From the NCBI RefSeq assembly GCF_002295105.1, contig NZ_NSGH01000011.1, positions 1 to 64,000 on the forward strand: 64,000 nt of DNA. Direction: 5' to 3'. This DNA is from Salimicrobium humidisoli (GTDB taxonomy: Bacteria; Bacillota; Bacilli; Bacillales; Halobacillaceae). The position numbers and the translations under genes were made by a program. Below the pieces are notes generated by a model, which worked only from the letters and a program-made list of their open reading frames with translations, was not told the DNA's origin and ran no database searches. This document shows, piece by piece, positions 17,327 through 25,810 of the stretch (position 1 is its first letter; each line of letters begins with the position of its first letter).

Positions 17327-18280
17327 TCAGGAACGCTTAGTGTTGAAAGGGCGGACCTTCGCTTCGATCTGTTCGCGCTGTGACTCCAGGAATGGTGGAA
17401 GGGACAGACTTTCTCCCAACGTTTCGTAAGGTTCGTCACCCATAAATCCGGGACCGTCTGTCGACAGTTCCACGAGAATGTCTCCGATGCGTGTATAAAG
17501 GGCTTCGAAATAAAAACGGTTCACGTTTCCTGAGTGTCCCATTCCGAGTTCATTATACTTCTCTTCCCACTGTTTCAGAGTATCGTGATCTTTCACTCTG
17601 AAAGAGACGTGGTGGACTTCGCCGTGCCCCTGACGGGCAGGTGATGTTTCGTCTTTTCGCAGAATAACCTGGCCACCGTTACCACCGTCGCCCACTTCAA
17701 GAAGCGTTACGTTCTCCTCCTCGCGGATCGGCTTCATTTTGTATACGTCACCGAGCAATTTTTTGAAATCATCGAAATAGCTTACAGTGATTTCAATCGG
17801 ACCAAGACCGTATACTGCTTTTTCTTCCGGAACCGGACCATTCTTCCATGGCGTGCCCGGCGCTACGCCATCATCGTTTTCATCGGAAAAAAGCTGAAAT
17901 CTCTGACCGTCGGCTTCTTCGAATGGAAGAACTTTCTTCCCGAATAGTTCCTGGATGCCGTCATTTTTTACGCCGAACTCTTCAAACCGATTCTGATAGT
18001 ACTCCAGTGCCGCATCGTTAGGTACGCGCAGACCGATTCTCGAGATCGAGTTCGTGCCGCGTCTTCCTTTCGGAATGTTCGGGAAGTCGAAAAACGTGAC
18101 GTCTGTACCCGGAGAACCTACGTCATCTGCGAAAAACGTATGGTACGTCTGGATGTCGTCCTGGTTCACCGTTTTTTTAACCAGTCTCATACCAAGTACT
18201 TCTGTAAAAAATTTATAGTTTCTTGCTGCATCGTCCGTAATCGCTGTTACGTGGTGAATTCCTAACAAACCGTCTGTCAT
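17327..18280 (-). CDS. mhqO: Ring-cleaving dioxygenase, MhqO-like
   Basis: This 317-residue vicinal-oxygen-chelate protein has two glyoxalase-like modules. The first begins GIHHVTAITDDAARN; the second carries EVHHVSFRVKD and the terminal glutamate in VELSTDGPGF. His and Glu residues in these places bind the Fe(II). MhqO-type enzymes open hydroquinone or catechol rings and help Bacillus resist quinones. The gene is first in a two-gene unit with mhqD, and an MhqR-like operator lies between its promoter and start. AAAGGAG sets the start. Confidence 0.92.
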   Translation of the reverse strand: MTDGLLGIHHVTAITDDAARNYKFFTEVLGMRLVKKTVNQDDIQTYHTFFADDVGSPGTDVTFFDFPNIPKGRRGTNSISRIGLRVPNDAALEYYQNRFEEFGVKNDGIQELFGKKVLPFEEADGQRFQLFSDENDDGVAPGTPWKNGPVPEEKAVYGLGPIEITVSYFDDFKKLLGDVYKMKPIREEENVTLLEVGDGGNGGQVILRKDETSPARQGHGEVHHVSFRVKDHDTLKQWEEKYNELGMGHSGNVNRFYFEALYTRIGDILVELSTDGPGFMGDEPYETLGESLSLPPFLESQREQIEAKVRPFNTKRS

Positions 18281-18339
18281 GTGTTACAACTCCTTTAATT
18301 GATAGTATTCATCTGCATATTTAAATGTCTAAGATTTTT

Positions 18340-18391
18340 TATCTCGATTTCAAGATAATTATATCTTAAAATAAGTTACCTTATATGTCAA
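18340..18391 (-). promoter_or_regulatory. mhqOD promoter with an MhqR-like operator
   Basis: On the minus strand TTGACA (18391-18386) and TAAGAT (18368-18363) are 17 nt apart. Just downstream, 18340-18357 reads TATCTCGATTTCAAGATA on the plus strand, an imperfect 18-bp palindrome very close to the B. subtilis MhqR box. Repression by an MhqR-type MarR regulator encoded elsewhere is inferred. Confidence 0.7.
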
Positions 18392-18499
18392 CATTTATAC
18401 ATTTGATACTGTCGCCATTCTGTCACCGGAGGTGCACGAAAAATGCACATAGAAAAGGTACCATATACGTGACATTAATGATTCAGGAGGGATCCATAA

Positions 18500-19093
18500 A
18501 TGAAAAAGAAAATTATTTTCGGTGTAATGGCTCTGTTTTTGGCCGCATTACTCGCTGCATGCGGGAACTCCTCAGAAGAAACGGAAAGTTCGGGTGACAA
18601 AAAAGAACAGGAAGAACAAAAAGAAGACACTGAGGGAGGAATGGGACACTCTGCGGAAGAGATGTCCAGTGACGGTTCTGTACCGGATGGTCTAAAAAAA
18701 GCAGAAGACCCTGAATTTGCAATCGGTGACAAAGCTGAAATCAAAGCCGAACATATGAAAGGGATGAAAGGTGCGGAAAGTACAATTTCCGGAGCTTTTA
18801 ACACAACGGTCTATACTGTTTCCTATACACCTACGAACGGGGGAGACCCGGTGAAGAACCACAAATGGGTGATCCACGAGGAATTTGAAAACCCGGGAGA
18901 AGCTCCGATGGAAGAAGGAGAAGAAGCGGTAATGACTGCCACTCATATGAAGGGCATGAAAGGAGCCACAGCCACAATTGACTCTGCGAAAGAAACAACT
19001 GTATACATGGTCGATTTCACGACAACCGATACAGAAGAACAAGTGGAGAATCACAAGTGGGTAACGGAAGAAGAACTGGCTCCCGTAGAGTAA
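18500..19093 (+). CDS. YdhK-like lipoprotein with two DUF1541 repeats
   Basis: This 197-residue exported lipoprotein has a basic start, a hydrophobic stretch and the lipobox LLAAC (Cys21). A very acidic linker follows. The mature part holds two copies of a DUF1541 unit of about 60 residues, each starting HMKGMKGA and ending with NHKWV, separated by 20-25 residues. B. subtilis YdhK has the same duplication. Its function is unknown; the Met/His-rich repeats could bind metal, but this is only a guess. A GGAGG site 8 nt upstream sets the start, and a perfect 18-bp stem follows the stop. Confidence 0.92.
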   Translation: MKKKIIFGVMALFLAALLAACGNSSEETESSGDKKEQEEQKEDTEGGMGHSAEEMSSDGSVPDGLKKAEDPEFAIGDKAEIKAEHMKGMKGAESTISGAFNTTVYTVSYTPTNGGDPVKNHKWVIHEEFENPGEAPMEEGEEAVMTATHMKGMKGATATIDSAKETTVYMVDFTTTDTEEQVENHKWVTEEELAPVE

Positions 19094-19109
19094 TAATGGA
19101 ATAACGATA

Positions 19110-19150
19110 GTACGAAGGCAGCCCGCTCAAAAAGCGGGCTGCCTTCGTAC
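19110..19150. terminator. Perfect 18-bp stem-loop after the YdhK-like gene
   Basis: The arms starting GTACGAAGGCAGCCCGCT pair fully with a 5-nt loop. The T tract is poor, so termination strength is uncertain. It lies between two convergent genes. Confidence 0.7.
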
Positions 19151-19168
19151 ATGTTGATTATTCTTCTG

Positions 19169-19690
19169 TCACCGACCGACGGTCCAGCCGCCGTCGACTT
19201 TCAATTCCGCACCCTGCATATAGTCGGACTCGTCTGAGGAAAGAAAGACGGCCGCTGCAGCAATCTCCTCAGGTTTTCCCGCTCTCCCGGCAGGAATGTC
19301 CTTCAGCCTCTCATCATCAATGCCTTCCGTCATAGGTGTATCAATATATCCTGGAGCAATCAGATTCGCTTTGATGCCTTGACTGCCAAAGTCGTACGCC
19401 AGCTGTTTTGTAAATCCATGTATAGCATGTTTGCTCGTTACGTAGGTATTGCCGCCCGCTCCGGCACTGCGGCGTTAGATGCCAGGTACGGCCCCTTCAC
19501 ATTCACGTTCATTAATTTATCGAACGTATCTTCATCCGTTTCCACGACATTTTTATAAGCATCGTGCACTCCGGCGCCGTTGTACAGTACGTCCACCGTG
19601 CCGAACTGTTCCACAGTTTTGTTTATTCCGTTCTGCACGGACTCGCGATCTGTAACGTCCATCTGCACTACGTCATCATCGGATCCACCA
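19169..19690 (-). pseudogene. Short-chain dehydrogenase pseudogene, N-terminus lost and internally deleted
   Basis: The minus strand still encodes pieces of an SDR. A DVTDRESV segment, the NGAGVHD remnant of NNAG, and NVNVKGPYL are followed in another frame by YVTSKHAI, with the Tyr-x-x-x-Lys active site, and the C-terminal IAPGYIDTPM to GGWTVGR. About 60 bp with the catalytic serine region appear deleted near 19470-19485, shifting frame. The N-terminal third, with the TGxxxGxG nucleotide site, is missing, because near 19660-19690 the sequence changes into a head-on ctaD fragment. It cannot encode a working enzyme. Confidence 0.8.
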
Positions 19691-20343
19691 TACTGGCAGC
19701 CTTTGCTGCCATTTACTACTGGTACCCGATCATGACCGGGAAAATACTGGACGACACACTCGGGAAATGGCATTTCTGGTTGTTCCTTATCGGCTTCCAT
19801 CTCACTTTCTTCCTCCAGCACCTGGCCGGTCTCGACGGAATGCCGCGACGTATCTATGAATATACACAGGAAGACGGAGTGTGGTCCTACAATTTCATCA
19901 GCAGTATCGGGGCCTATCTCATGGCTATCTCCATGCTGTTTTTCCTGTGGAACATCATTAAAACCCATCGCAGCGGCGCCAGAGCCGGAGACGACCCGTG
20001 GGACGGGAGGACTCTGGAGTGGAGCGTTCCTTCCCCACCTCCGGAGCATCCGTTCGAAAAGATGCCGGTCATCGACCGCAGAGACATGTTCTGGTGGTCG
20101 AAAATCAATAACAAGCCGTTACCGGTCGCGAAAAATCCCCGTCCTTCTCCCATTGCGAGAAGAACGTTCCAGCCGATGTTTCTTGCCGGGAGCTTATTCA
20201 TCTTAAGTTTCGGTTTCATTTACGGATGGTTGTGGATGCAAATCTTCGGCGGTATCCTGTCGTTAAGTACTTTCGTCATCAGAGCGTTTTCCGATGAACG
20301 CACGGAGGCATATAAGAGAGAGGAGGAGGAAAATGAGCAGTAA
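19675..20343 (+). pseudogene. ctaD: Cytochrome c oxidase subunit I (caa3 type), C-terminal fragment
   Basis: From about HYVIIGSTILAAFAAIYYWY, the helix that follows the haem-a3 histidine region, to the stop this is the last third of a CtaD-type subunit I. It includes PRRIYEY, the last helices, and a long cytoplasmic tail with GRTLEWSVPSPPPEHPF. The upstream two thirds, including Cu-B and most haem ligands, are absent and replaced by an inverted SDR fragment. An ATG at 19564 would give a frame of 259 codons, but its first part is antisense SDR sequence. The stop overlaps the ctaE start by 11 nt, so the operon order is preserved. A functional oxidase cannot be made from this copy. Confidence 0.82.
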
Positions 20344-20908
20344 ACTGATGTCCGAAGAGCTGTTTGCCGACAAAAGGACGGGCTTTTTCATATATCTCTT
20401 TGTGGAAGCGATTATGTTTACGACACTGTTCGCCACTTACCTCATTTATACTCCCCCGCAGACAGGGCCACGCCCGGGTGAACTGTTCGAGTGGCAGACG
20501 ACACTTCTCGCTTCTATCTTTCTGATCTCGAGCAGTGGTACCCTGCTCATTTCGGAGAAGGGTCTGAATGAAAGGAAGATGAAGCTGATAATGACAGGGG
20601 TCGTTATCACGTTTCTGCTCGGAGCCGGCTTCATGTACTTCGAAATAGAAGAATTCCGCAAATTCATCACGGAAGGGCACGTCGTCTCAACGAACAACTT
20701 CCTTTCCGCGTACTATGTATTAGTCGGTCTCCACGCTGTCCACGTAACGTTCGGGCTGGGCTGGATGATAGTGCTTCTTGTGCAGGGGAGACTTCTGCCT
20801 TTCAACCTGTTCAAGGAAAAACATAAAATTTTCAATTACTACTGGCACTTCGTAGACGCCATCTGGATAGTCATTCTTCTCGTCGTTTATATTCCCTACC
20901 TCTTCTGA
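20333..20908 (+). CDS. ctaE: Cytochrome c oxidase subunit III
   Basis: This 191-residue membrane protein has five predicted helices and the subunit III features: FIYLFVEAIMFTTLFATYL, the GLHAVHVTFGLGWM helix, and YYWHFVDAIWIVIL near the end. The start lies within the end of ctaD and follows GAGGAGG. The usual next gene, ctaF (subunit IV), is missing, and a terminator follows at once. With ctaD truncated, ctaE is probably a leftover of a caa3 operon unless other copies of the catalytic subunits exist elsewhere. Confidence 0.92.
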   Translation: MSSKLMSEELFADKRTGFFIYLFVEAIMFTTLFATYLIYTPPQTGPRPGELFEWQTTLLASIFLISSSGTLLISEKGLNERKMKLIMTGVVITFLLGAGFMYFEIEEFRKFITEGHVVSTNNFLSAYYVLVGLHAVHVTFGLGWMIVLLVQGRLLPFNLFKEKHKIFNYYWHFVDAIWIVILLVVYIPYLF

Positions 20909-20930
20909 CTTTCAAAATACAATATAAATA

Positions 20931-20979
20931 AAAAACCTCCGCCGGGTTGAAAAAAATTTCCTGAACCCGCGGAGGTTTC
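20931..20979. terminator. Bidirectional terminator between ctaE and the cadD-like pseudogene
   Basis: AAACCTCCGC and GCGGAGGTTT pair, with AACCC/GGGTT extending inwards. A run of A residues precedes it. Confidence 0.8.
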
Positions 20980-20997
20980 TTTCGTCTTCACACTCTG

Positions 20998-21610
20998 TCA
21001 TATGAATGACCACAATGTCTGAATCGTTTCGTTCGTATAGATGATAAATAACCCGAGACCTGTATAAATCGCTGCAATCACCCATCTGCTGTACTTTTCG
21101 ATGACCTGACCGATTCCTGTAATGTGAACAATTTTTTTGAGCGGTAAACACCAGTATATAAATCAGGATGATGAAAACTAGGAGTGATACAAGTACTTCG
21201 CTGAACGAAAGAGTAGTGAAATACGGTACGAGCAGTCCTATATTATCGGCACCACAGCTGGCCACCGTTACTATAGCGACCGTCCTCATCAGTTTACTGA
21301 GGCCACTTTTATTCAGCCGCTCCTCGACTTCCTCTTCTTCCGAATCTCCGAAAATAGCGATTTTCAGACCGAAATAAACGGGGATCAGCCCCAACAGTCC
21401 AAGAATCCATTCTTCGGGTACCAGCTCCAGTACATAAGCCAGAAACAGGCTGACGGCAATCAGGAAGAGAGAACCCGCGTACTATCCTATATAGATGTCC
21501 CGGACCTGCTTTTTAGTATCAGCCCTTGCGAAAAAAAGTAGCAGTATCACGATTAAATCCAGAGTAGTTGCCGAATAGATAACCGCTGACGTGATGATTG
21601 TCTGAACCAT
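20998..21610 (-). pseudogene. CadD-family cadmium-resistance transporter, broken by an amber codon and a frameshift
   Basis: From an ATG at 21610 with GGGGAGG upstream the frame reads a CadD-type membrane protein (TTLDLIVILLLFF, GLIPVYFGLKIAIFG, SCGADNIGLLVPYF). It is interrupted twice. First comes a TAG at 21484-21482, where the family context suggests a glutamine. Then a frameshift falls in seven T residues (21132-21138), after which the true ending HITGIGQVIEKYSRW to TIQTLWSFI stops at 20998. CadD proteins export Cd2+ or related cations across the membrane. With two independent lesions this copy is almost certainly dead. Confidence 0.85.
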
Positions 21611-21660
21611 AAAGCGTACCTCCCCCCCGTATATCTTCCCTTATAAATCTCTCTATATGC

Positions 21661-21689
21661 AAAAGAAGGCCCTTTTACAGGCCTTCTTT
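21661..21689 (-). terminator. Terminator of the met operon
   Basis: AAGAAGGCC and GGCCTTCTT pair around a short loop. It lies 20 bp past the M20 peptidase stop on the minus strand. Confidence 0.8.
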
Positions 21690-21708
21690 GACAGGGGAGG
21701 AGGAAACT

Positions 21709-22902
21709 TCAGGTTCTCTTACTGTTATGCTCATCTTTCACCTTCGTTACCAGCTCCGGGTCAAAAAGAAGGTCGAGCCCTGTGAAAGCAAGGGCTTTCG
21801 CTCCTTTCAATAAGGCCGCGTCCCCTTCTTCCGAGCGGGCCGATTCCCTGAATTCCTTCGTATGAGGAACGAGATTCTCTTCGCCGATTTTGATGTAAGG
21901 GTGGATGGTCGGTACCACCTGGCTGATATTACCGGCGTCCGTGGAGCCCAGCCCTTTCTCCAGCTTCCGGTAATCTTCCCCGAGCCCTTCGATCTTCTCT
22001 TTGAAAATCTCCTCAAACGCGGGCGTCACGTTGAAATTATCCACCCCGTTCTGAATTCTCGTCATAGTATAGGAAGAACCTGTTGCCCCAGCAGCCCCCT
22101 CAGCGACTTTTGTTACCCTGGCCGTGAGCCGATCACAGTTCTCCCTCGTCTTCGCCCTTAAGTAAAACCGGGCCCGTGCATATTCCGGCACTATGTTCGG
22201 GGCTTCTCCTCCGTCCAGGATCACACCATGCATACGTACGTCTTCAGATACGTGCTGCCGGAGAGCATTAATGCCGTTAAATAACTGAAGCACAGCATCG
22301 AGAGCATTGATTCCATCTTCCGGATTACTGGCAGCATGGGCAGCCTGACCGAAAAACTCAAAATCCACCGGATCCACCGCCAGCGTCGGAGCGGAACCTG
22401 AAGTAGTTCCGAGCGGATGGACCATCATGCAGAGGTCTATGTCCCGGAGGTACCCATGTCTTACGAACGTTCCCTTAGCGCTTCCGTTCGGCCCTCCTTC
22501 CTCTGCCGGGGTTCCGAGAACCACCACTTCCCCTCCTGTTTCCTCTATCACTTCTCCGAGAGCAATCGCTGCCGCTGTCGATGCCGTACCGATGATATTA
22601 TGCCCGCACGCATGTCCGAGACCTGGAAGGGCATCATATTCCGCTAAATATCCGATGACAGGGCCCGGCCGTCGAGATTTCTTACGTGCCAAAAAGGCGG
22701 TTTCGTGCTCCGGAATCTGCCTGTCAATAGTGAACCCGGCGTCTTCCAGCAAAGAGGTAAGCAGCCCCGAGGCGAAATATTCCTCGTTTCCTGTTTCGGG
22801 GTTATCGTGAATCGAGTGACTCGTCGTAATATAAGTTTCTTTCCTGTTTTCAATAGAACTCGCGATGTGTTCCTGTAAGTCGTGTGCCGTCGTCAAAGTC
22901 AT
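21709..22902 (-). CDS. M20-family metallopeptidase / amidohydrolase in the met operon
   Basis: This 397-residue protein is of the aminoacylase/AbgB type. The metal ligands appear in ACGHN, PAEEGGPNGSAKG and VHPLG, and a lid (dimerisation) domain follows, with FFGQAAHAASNPEDG. Such enzymes cleave N-acyl amino acids or amide conjugates in the cytoplasm. It starts 12 bp after metQ, has its own AAAGGAG site, and ends in the operon terminator, so it is under the SAM riboswitch. That suggests it frees methionine, homocysteine or cysteine from an imported N-acyl or peptide-like conjugate. The substrate is inferred from context only. Confidence 0.9.
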   Translation of the reverse strand: MTLTTAHDLQEHIASSIENRKETYITTSHSIHDNPETGNEEYFASGLLTSLLEDAGFTIDRQIPEHETAFLARKKSRRPGPVIGYLAEYDALPGLGHACGHNIIGTASTAAAIALGEVIEETGGEVVVLGTPAEEGGPNGSAKGTFVRHGYLRDIDLCMMVHPLGTTSGSAPTLAVDPVDFEFFGQAAHAASNPEDGINALDAVLQLFNGINALRQHVSEDVRMHGVILDGGEAPNIVPEYARARFYLRAKTRENCDRLTARVTKVAEGAAGATGSSYTMTRIQNGVDNFNVTPAFEEIFKEKIEGLGEDYRKLEKGLGSTDAGNISQVVPTIHPYIKIGEENLVPHTKEFRESARSEEGDAALLKGAKALAFTGLDLLFDPELVTKVKDEHNSKRT

Positions 22903-22914
22903 AATTGTACTCCT

Positions 22915-23748
22915 TTACCATCCGATTTTTTCGAGAGGGACGAACGTCGGTATCAATGAATCATCGAACACCTCACGAATGTGTTCTGCTACGTCTTCCT
23001 GCTGGTATATATCGGCAATTTTCTGATACACTTCTTTGTCCGCTTCCCCGGCCTGCGCTGCGATAATGTTTATATAAGGTTCAGCTGTCTCATCTTCTAT
23101 GAAAATAGCGTCGTCCACCGGAACAAAACCTGCCTCCACAGCTACCCCGTTGTTAATGACAGAAGCTGCTACATCAGTTAGTACACGCGGAGTCTGGGCA
23201 GCCGCGACCGGTTCGAACTGCAGATTTTTAGGGTTGTCCGTCACCTTATCCAGCGAACCGTTTCCGTCAAAATCTTCCGGCAGACCGATCAGTCCCGCTT
23301 TCTCCAGCAGAAGCAGAGCACGCCCCATGTTCGTGGCTTCTTTCGGCAAGGCAATCGAACTTCCCTCAGGAATATTTTTCACGTCTTCATATTCTTCCGA
23401 GTACACACCCATCGGCGCAATCATTGTGGTAGCGATAGGTTCCAGATCGAGGTTCCGTTCTTCAATAAAAGAATCGAAGTAGGAAACGGTCTGAAAGGCA
23501 TTCAAATCGATATCCCCGTCCGCCAGAGCCATGTTGGGACGAACGTAATCCGAAAACTCGACGAGCTCTATTTTTATTCCCTCTTCAGCTGCTTTTTCCT
23601 TCACTTTCTCCCAAATGGGTACGCCGGAACCGTTCAGACCTACTTTAACGACGTCGTCACTTCCCGAAGCCCCGCTTTCTTTACTGCATCCTGCGAATAA
23701 GGTCCCTGCCGCTATTACCAGACCAAGTAGTACAATAAATCTTTTCAT
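22915..23748 (-). CDS. metQ: Methionine ABC transporter substrate-binding lipoprotein
   Basis: This 277-residue NlpA/MetQ-family lipoprotein has the lipobox LFAGC (Cys20). The mature part shows the typical VKVGLNGSGVPIWEKVKEKAAEEG start, DLNAFQTVSYFDSF, and IALPKEATNMGRALLLL. It captures methionine, possibly D-methionine or related sulfur compounds, outside the membrane for MetNI. Metal ligands of zinc-type binding proteins are absent. It is third in the S-box operon, 16 bp after metI, with a GGGAGG site. Confidence 0.95.
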   Translation of the reverse strand: MKRFIVLLGLVIAAGTLFAGCSKESGASGSDDVVKVGLNGSGVPIWEKVKEKAAEEGIKIELVEFSDYVRPNMALADGDIDLNAFQTVSYFDSFIEERNLDLEPIATTMIAPMGVYSEEYEDVKNIPEGSSIALPKEATNMGRALLLLEKAGLIGLPEDFDGNGSLDKVTDNPKNLQFEPVAAAQTPRVLTDVAASVINNGVAVEAGFVPVDDAIFIEDETAEPYINIIAAQAGEADKEVYQKIADIYQQEDVAEHIREVFDDSLIPTFVPLEKIGW

Positions 23749-23764
23749 TTATAAATCCTCCCGC

Positions 23765-24427
23765 CTATTGTCTTCTCATTTTTTTGGATAACACATTTCC
23801 CAATGTCTGCACGATTTGTACAATCAGTACGAGCAGCAGCACCGTAACGATCATGATATCCGTTTCGAACCGCTGGTACCCGTAGGCGATCGCCAGGTCT
23901 CCAAGACCTCCTCCTCCGACGAATCCGGCCATGGCAGATGCTCCGACCAGGCCGATCGTGGCTATCGTCAGGTTCAACACGATGGAACTTAAGGCTTCCG
24001 GTACATAAACACGTAATATGATCTGCCACGGAGAGGCTCCCATCGCTTCTGCCGCCTCCACGACACCTGGTTTCACTTCCAGGAGACTGCTTTCCACCAG
24101 TCTTGCTATGTATGGACCCGAAAACAGTACGAGCGGTACGACAGCCGCTGCCGTCCCTATGGACGTACCGACCAAAAATCTTGTAAGAGGGAGGATGGCA
24201 ACAAGTAGAATAATGAACGGGATGGAGCGGAAGAAGTTGATTACTACGCTCAATCCTTTAAAAAAGGCATTGTTTTGGAGAAGCCCTCCCTGCCTCGTAA
24301 CGACAAGTGCAATTCCAAGCGGAATACCGATGAGTGCCGCTACGACGAGGGACACCCCTACCATAATCAATGTTTCGTTGATGGCCTGCAAAATTCTCGG
24401 CCAGAATTCAAGTATATTAACCTGCAT
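23765..24427 (-). CDS. metI: Methionine ABC transporter permease
   Basis: This 220-residue permease has five predicted helices and the EAA coupling motif EAAEAMGASPWQIILRVYVPEA that contacts the ATPase. Length and sequence match MetI/MetP. The start overlaps the metN stop by 11 nt, showing translational coupling, and AGGAGG lies inside the end of metN. It forms the membrane channel for substrate delivered by MetQ. Confidence 0.95.
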   Translation of the reverse strand: MQVNILEFWPRILQAINETLIMVGVSLVVAALIGIPLGIALVVTRQGGLLQNNAFFKGLSVVINFFRSIPFIILLVAILPLTRFLVGTSIGTAAAVVPLVLFSGPYIARLVESSLLEVKPGVVEAAEAMGASPWQIILRVYVPEALSSIVLNLTIATIGLVGASAMAGFVGGGGLGDLAIAYGYQRFETDIMIVTVLLLVLIVQIVQTLGNVLSKKMRRQ

Positions 24428-25445
24428 CTGCTTCCACCTCCTGAACGCTTACCGTCCGCTGTATGTAATCGAGCGCTCTGACAATCTCCCTGTCTTCCCC
24501 CAGCAGTTCTACCACCAGCTGGCCAAACGGGATTCCCTGCAGCTCGGTGATCTGTCCGAAAAGAACGTTCACTTCGACCTGATAGTTCTTGGCTACCTGA
24601 GAAAAGATGGGCTGAGCCGCCTTCTCCCGGACGAATGTGACCCGGTACACGTGACGTCCTCCCCCGCGTTCTTCAATACCCGAGAGGATGGAAGGCGGGA
24701 TATCACTCTCCATCACGGACTGGATAAAGTTTTTTGTCGTCGGGTGCTGAGGATTCGAGAACAGTTCGAAAATGGACCCCTGTTCAATAACCCGGCCGTT
24801 TTCCATGACGGCAACGCGGTCGCACACTTCCCGCACTGCGTTCATTTCGTGGGTAATCATCAGGATCGTAAGGTTATACTCGTCGCGTACCCTTTTCAGC
24901 AACTGAAGGATCGACTTCGTCGTTTCCGGGTCAAGTGCCGAAGTCGCTTCGTCACATAATAGAATATCCGGTGATGTAATAAGCGCCCGGGCGATACCTA
25001 CCCGCTGTTTCTGACCACCGGAGAGTTCTTCCGGGTACTGATGCGCTTTATCCGTAAGTCCTACGAAATCAAGTACTTCTTCCACTCTGGCCTTTATTTT
25101 TTTCTTCGGAGTACCGGAAATGATCAGCGGAAAGGCGACATTATGTAAAACCGTTTTAGACTCCAGCAAATTAAAATGCTGGAAGATCATCCCGATACGC
25201 TTGCGCATTTTCCTGAGCCCGGGCTTGGATAACCGGGACAGGTCTTCCCCCTCCACCAATATATTGCCTCCGGAAGGCTGCTCCAGTAGATTCACCAACC
25301 GGACAAGCGTACTTTTCCCGGCTCCGCTGAACCCGATTACTCCGAAAATCTCGCCTTTCTCAATCGATATGTCTACGCCATCCACCGCCCGCAACTCTTT
25401 GCCGTTGTGTTCGTACACTTTCGAAACGTTCTCGAACTGAATCAT
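24417..25445 (-). CDS. metN: Methionine ABC transporter ATP-binding protein
   Basis: This 342-residue ATPase has Walker A GFSGAGKST, signature LSGGQKQRVGIARAL, Walker B ILLCDEATSALD and the switch-loop His in ILMITHEM. The last 90 residues form the NIL (ACT-like) domain typical of MetN, which binds methionine and inhibits transport when the pool is full. It is the first gene of the operon and follows a SAM riboswitch with a terminator stem 30 bp upstream, so it is expressed when SAM is low. Confidence 0.96.
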   Translation of the reverse strand: MIQFENVSKVYEHNGKELRAVDGVDISIEKGEIFGVIGFSGAGKSTLVRLVNLLEQPSGGNILVEGEDLSRLSKPGLRKMRKRIGMIFQHFNLLESKTVLHNVAFPLIISGTPKKKIKARVEEVLDFVGLTDKAHQYPEELSGGQKQRVGIARALITSPDILLCDEATSALDPETTKSILQLLKRVRDEYNLTILMITHEMNAVREVCDRVAVMENGRVIEQGSIFELFSNPQHPTTKNFIQSVMESDIPPSILSGIEERGGGRHVYRVTFVREKAAQPIFSQVAKNYQVEVNVLFGQITELQGIPFGQLVVELLGEDREIVRALDYIQRTVSVQEVEADAG

Positions 25446-25466
25446 GTTCCTTCCCCCTTACTTAAA

Positions 25467-25502
25467 CGAAAAGACCCCTCTTCCAGAAAAATGGAAGAGG
25501 GG
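25467..25502 (-). terminator. Expression-platform terminator of the metN SAM riboswitch
   Basis: An 11-bp GC-rich stem (arms 25475-25485 and 25492-25502) is followed on the minus strand by TCTTTTCG. It lies between the aptamer and metN and would form when SAM is bound. Confidence 0.88.
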
Positions 25503-25529
25503 CCTTCTAATAAAATTTAGAAAACCGTC

Positions 25530-25649
25530 TCTTCTCATCTTTCAAGTGCGATGCACCTGCTGGAATTGGCACGGTTTCCGATGGAATTCCATCAGTTCCG
25601 CTGCCGAGGTTTCAAAGGGCCAGTCCCTCCACCTCTCTGGATAAGAAGA
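25530..25649 (-). promoter_or_regulatory. SAM-I (S-box) riboswitch of the metNIQ operon
   Basis: The minus strand carries the S-box core: CTTATCCAGAGAGGTGGAG, GGGACTGGCCC, GAAACCTCGGCAGC in place of the common AAACCCGGCAACC, CAGGTGC, and a closing GATGAGAAGA pairing with the 5' TCTTCTTATC. SAM binding would favour the downstream terminator and switch the operon off. Confidence 0.93.
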
Positions 25650-25770
25650 TACGTTTATAGTTTTTTTGTGATGTGACCTATCTTAATACAATCATGACTG
25701 TACCGTCAATCAGTTTTTTGAAAATTATATTAAATAAGTTACTGAGTGTGCAGGTGAAGAACATTATAAA

Positions 25771-25795
25771 GCCCTCCCGAAAAATTCGGGAGGGC
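25771..25795. terminator. Stem-loop after the SDR gene
   Basis: GCCCTCCCGAA and TTCGGGAGGGC pair around three A residues. The T tract on the minus strand is weak. Confidence 0.6.
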
Positions 25796-25810
25796 CGCTT
25801 CGATTAAATG

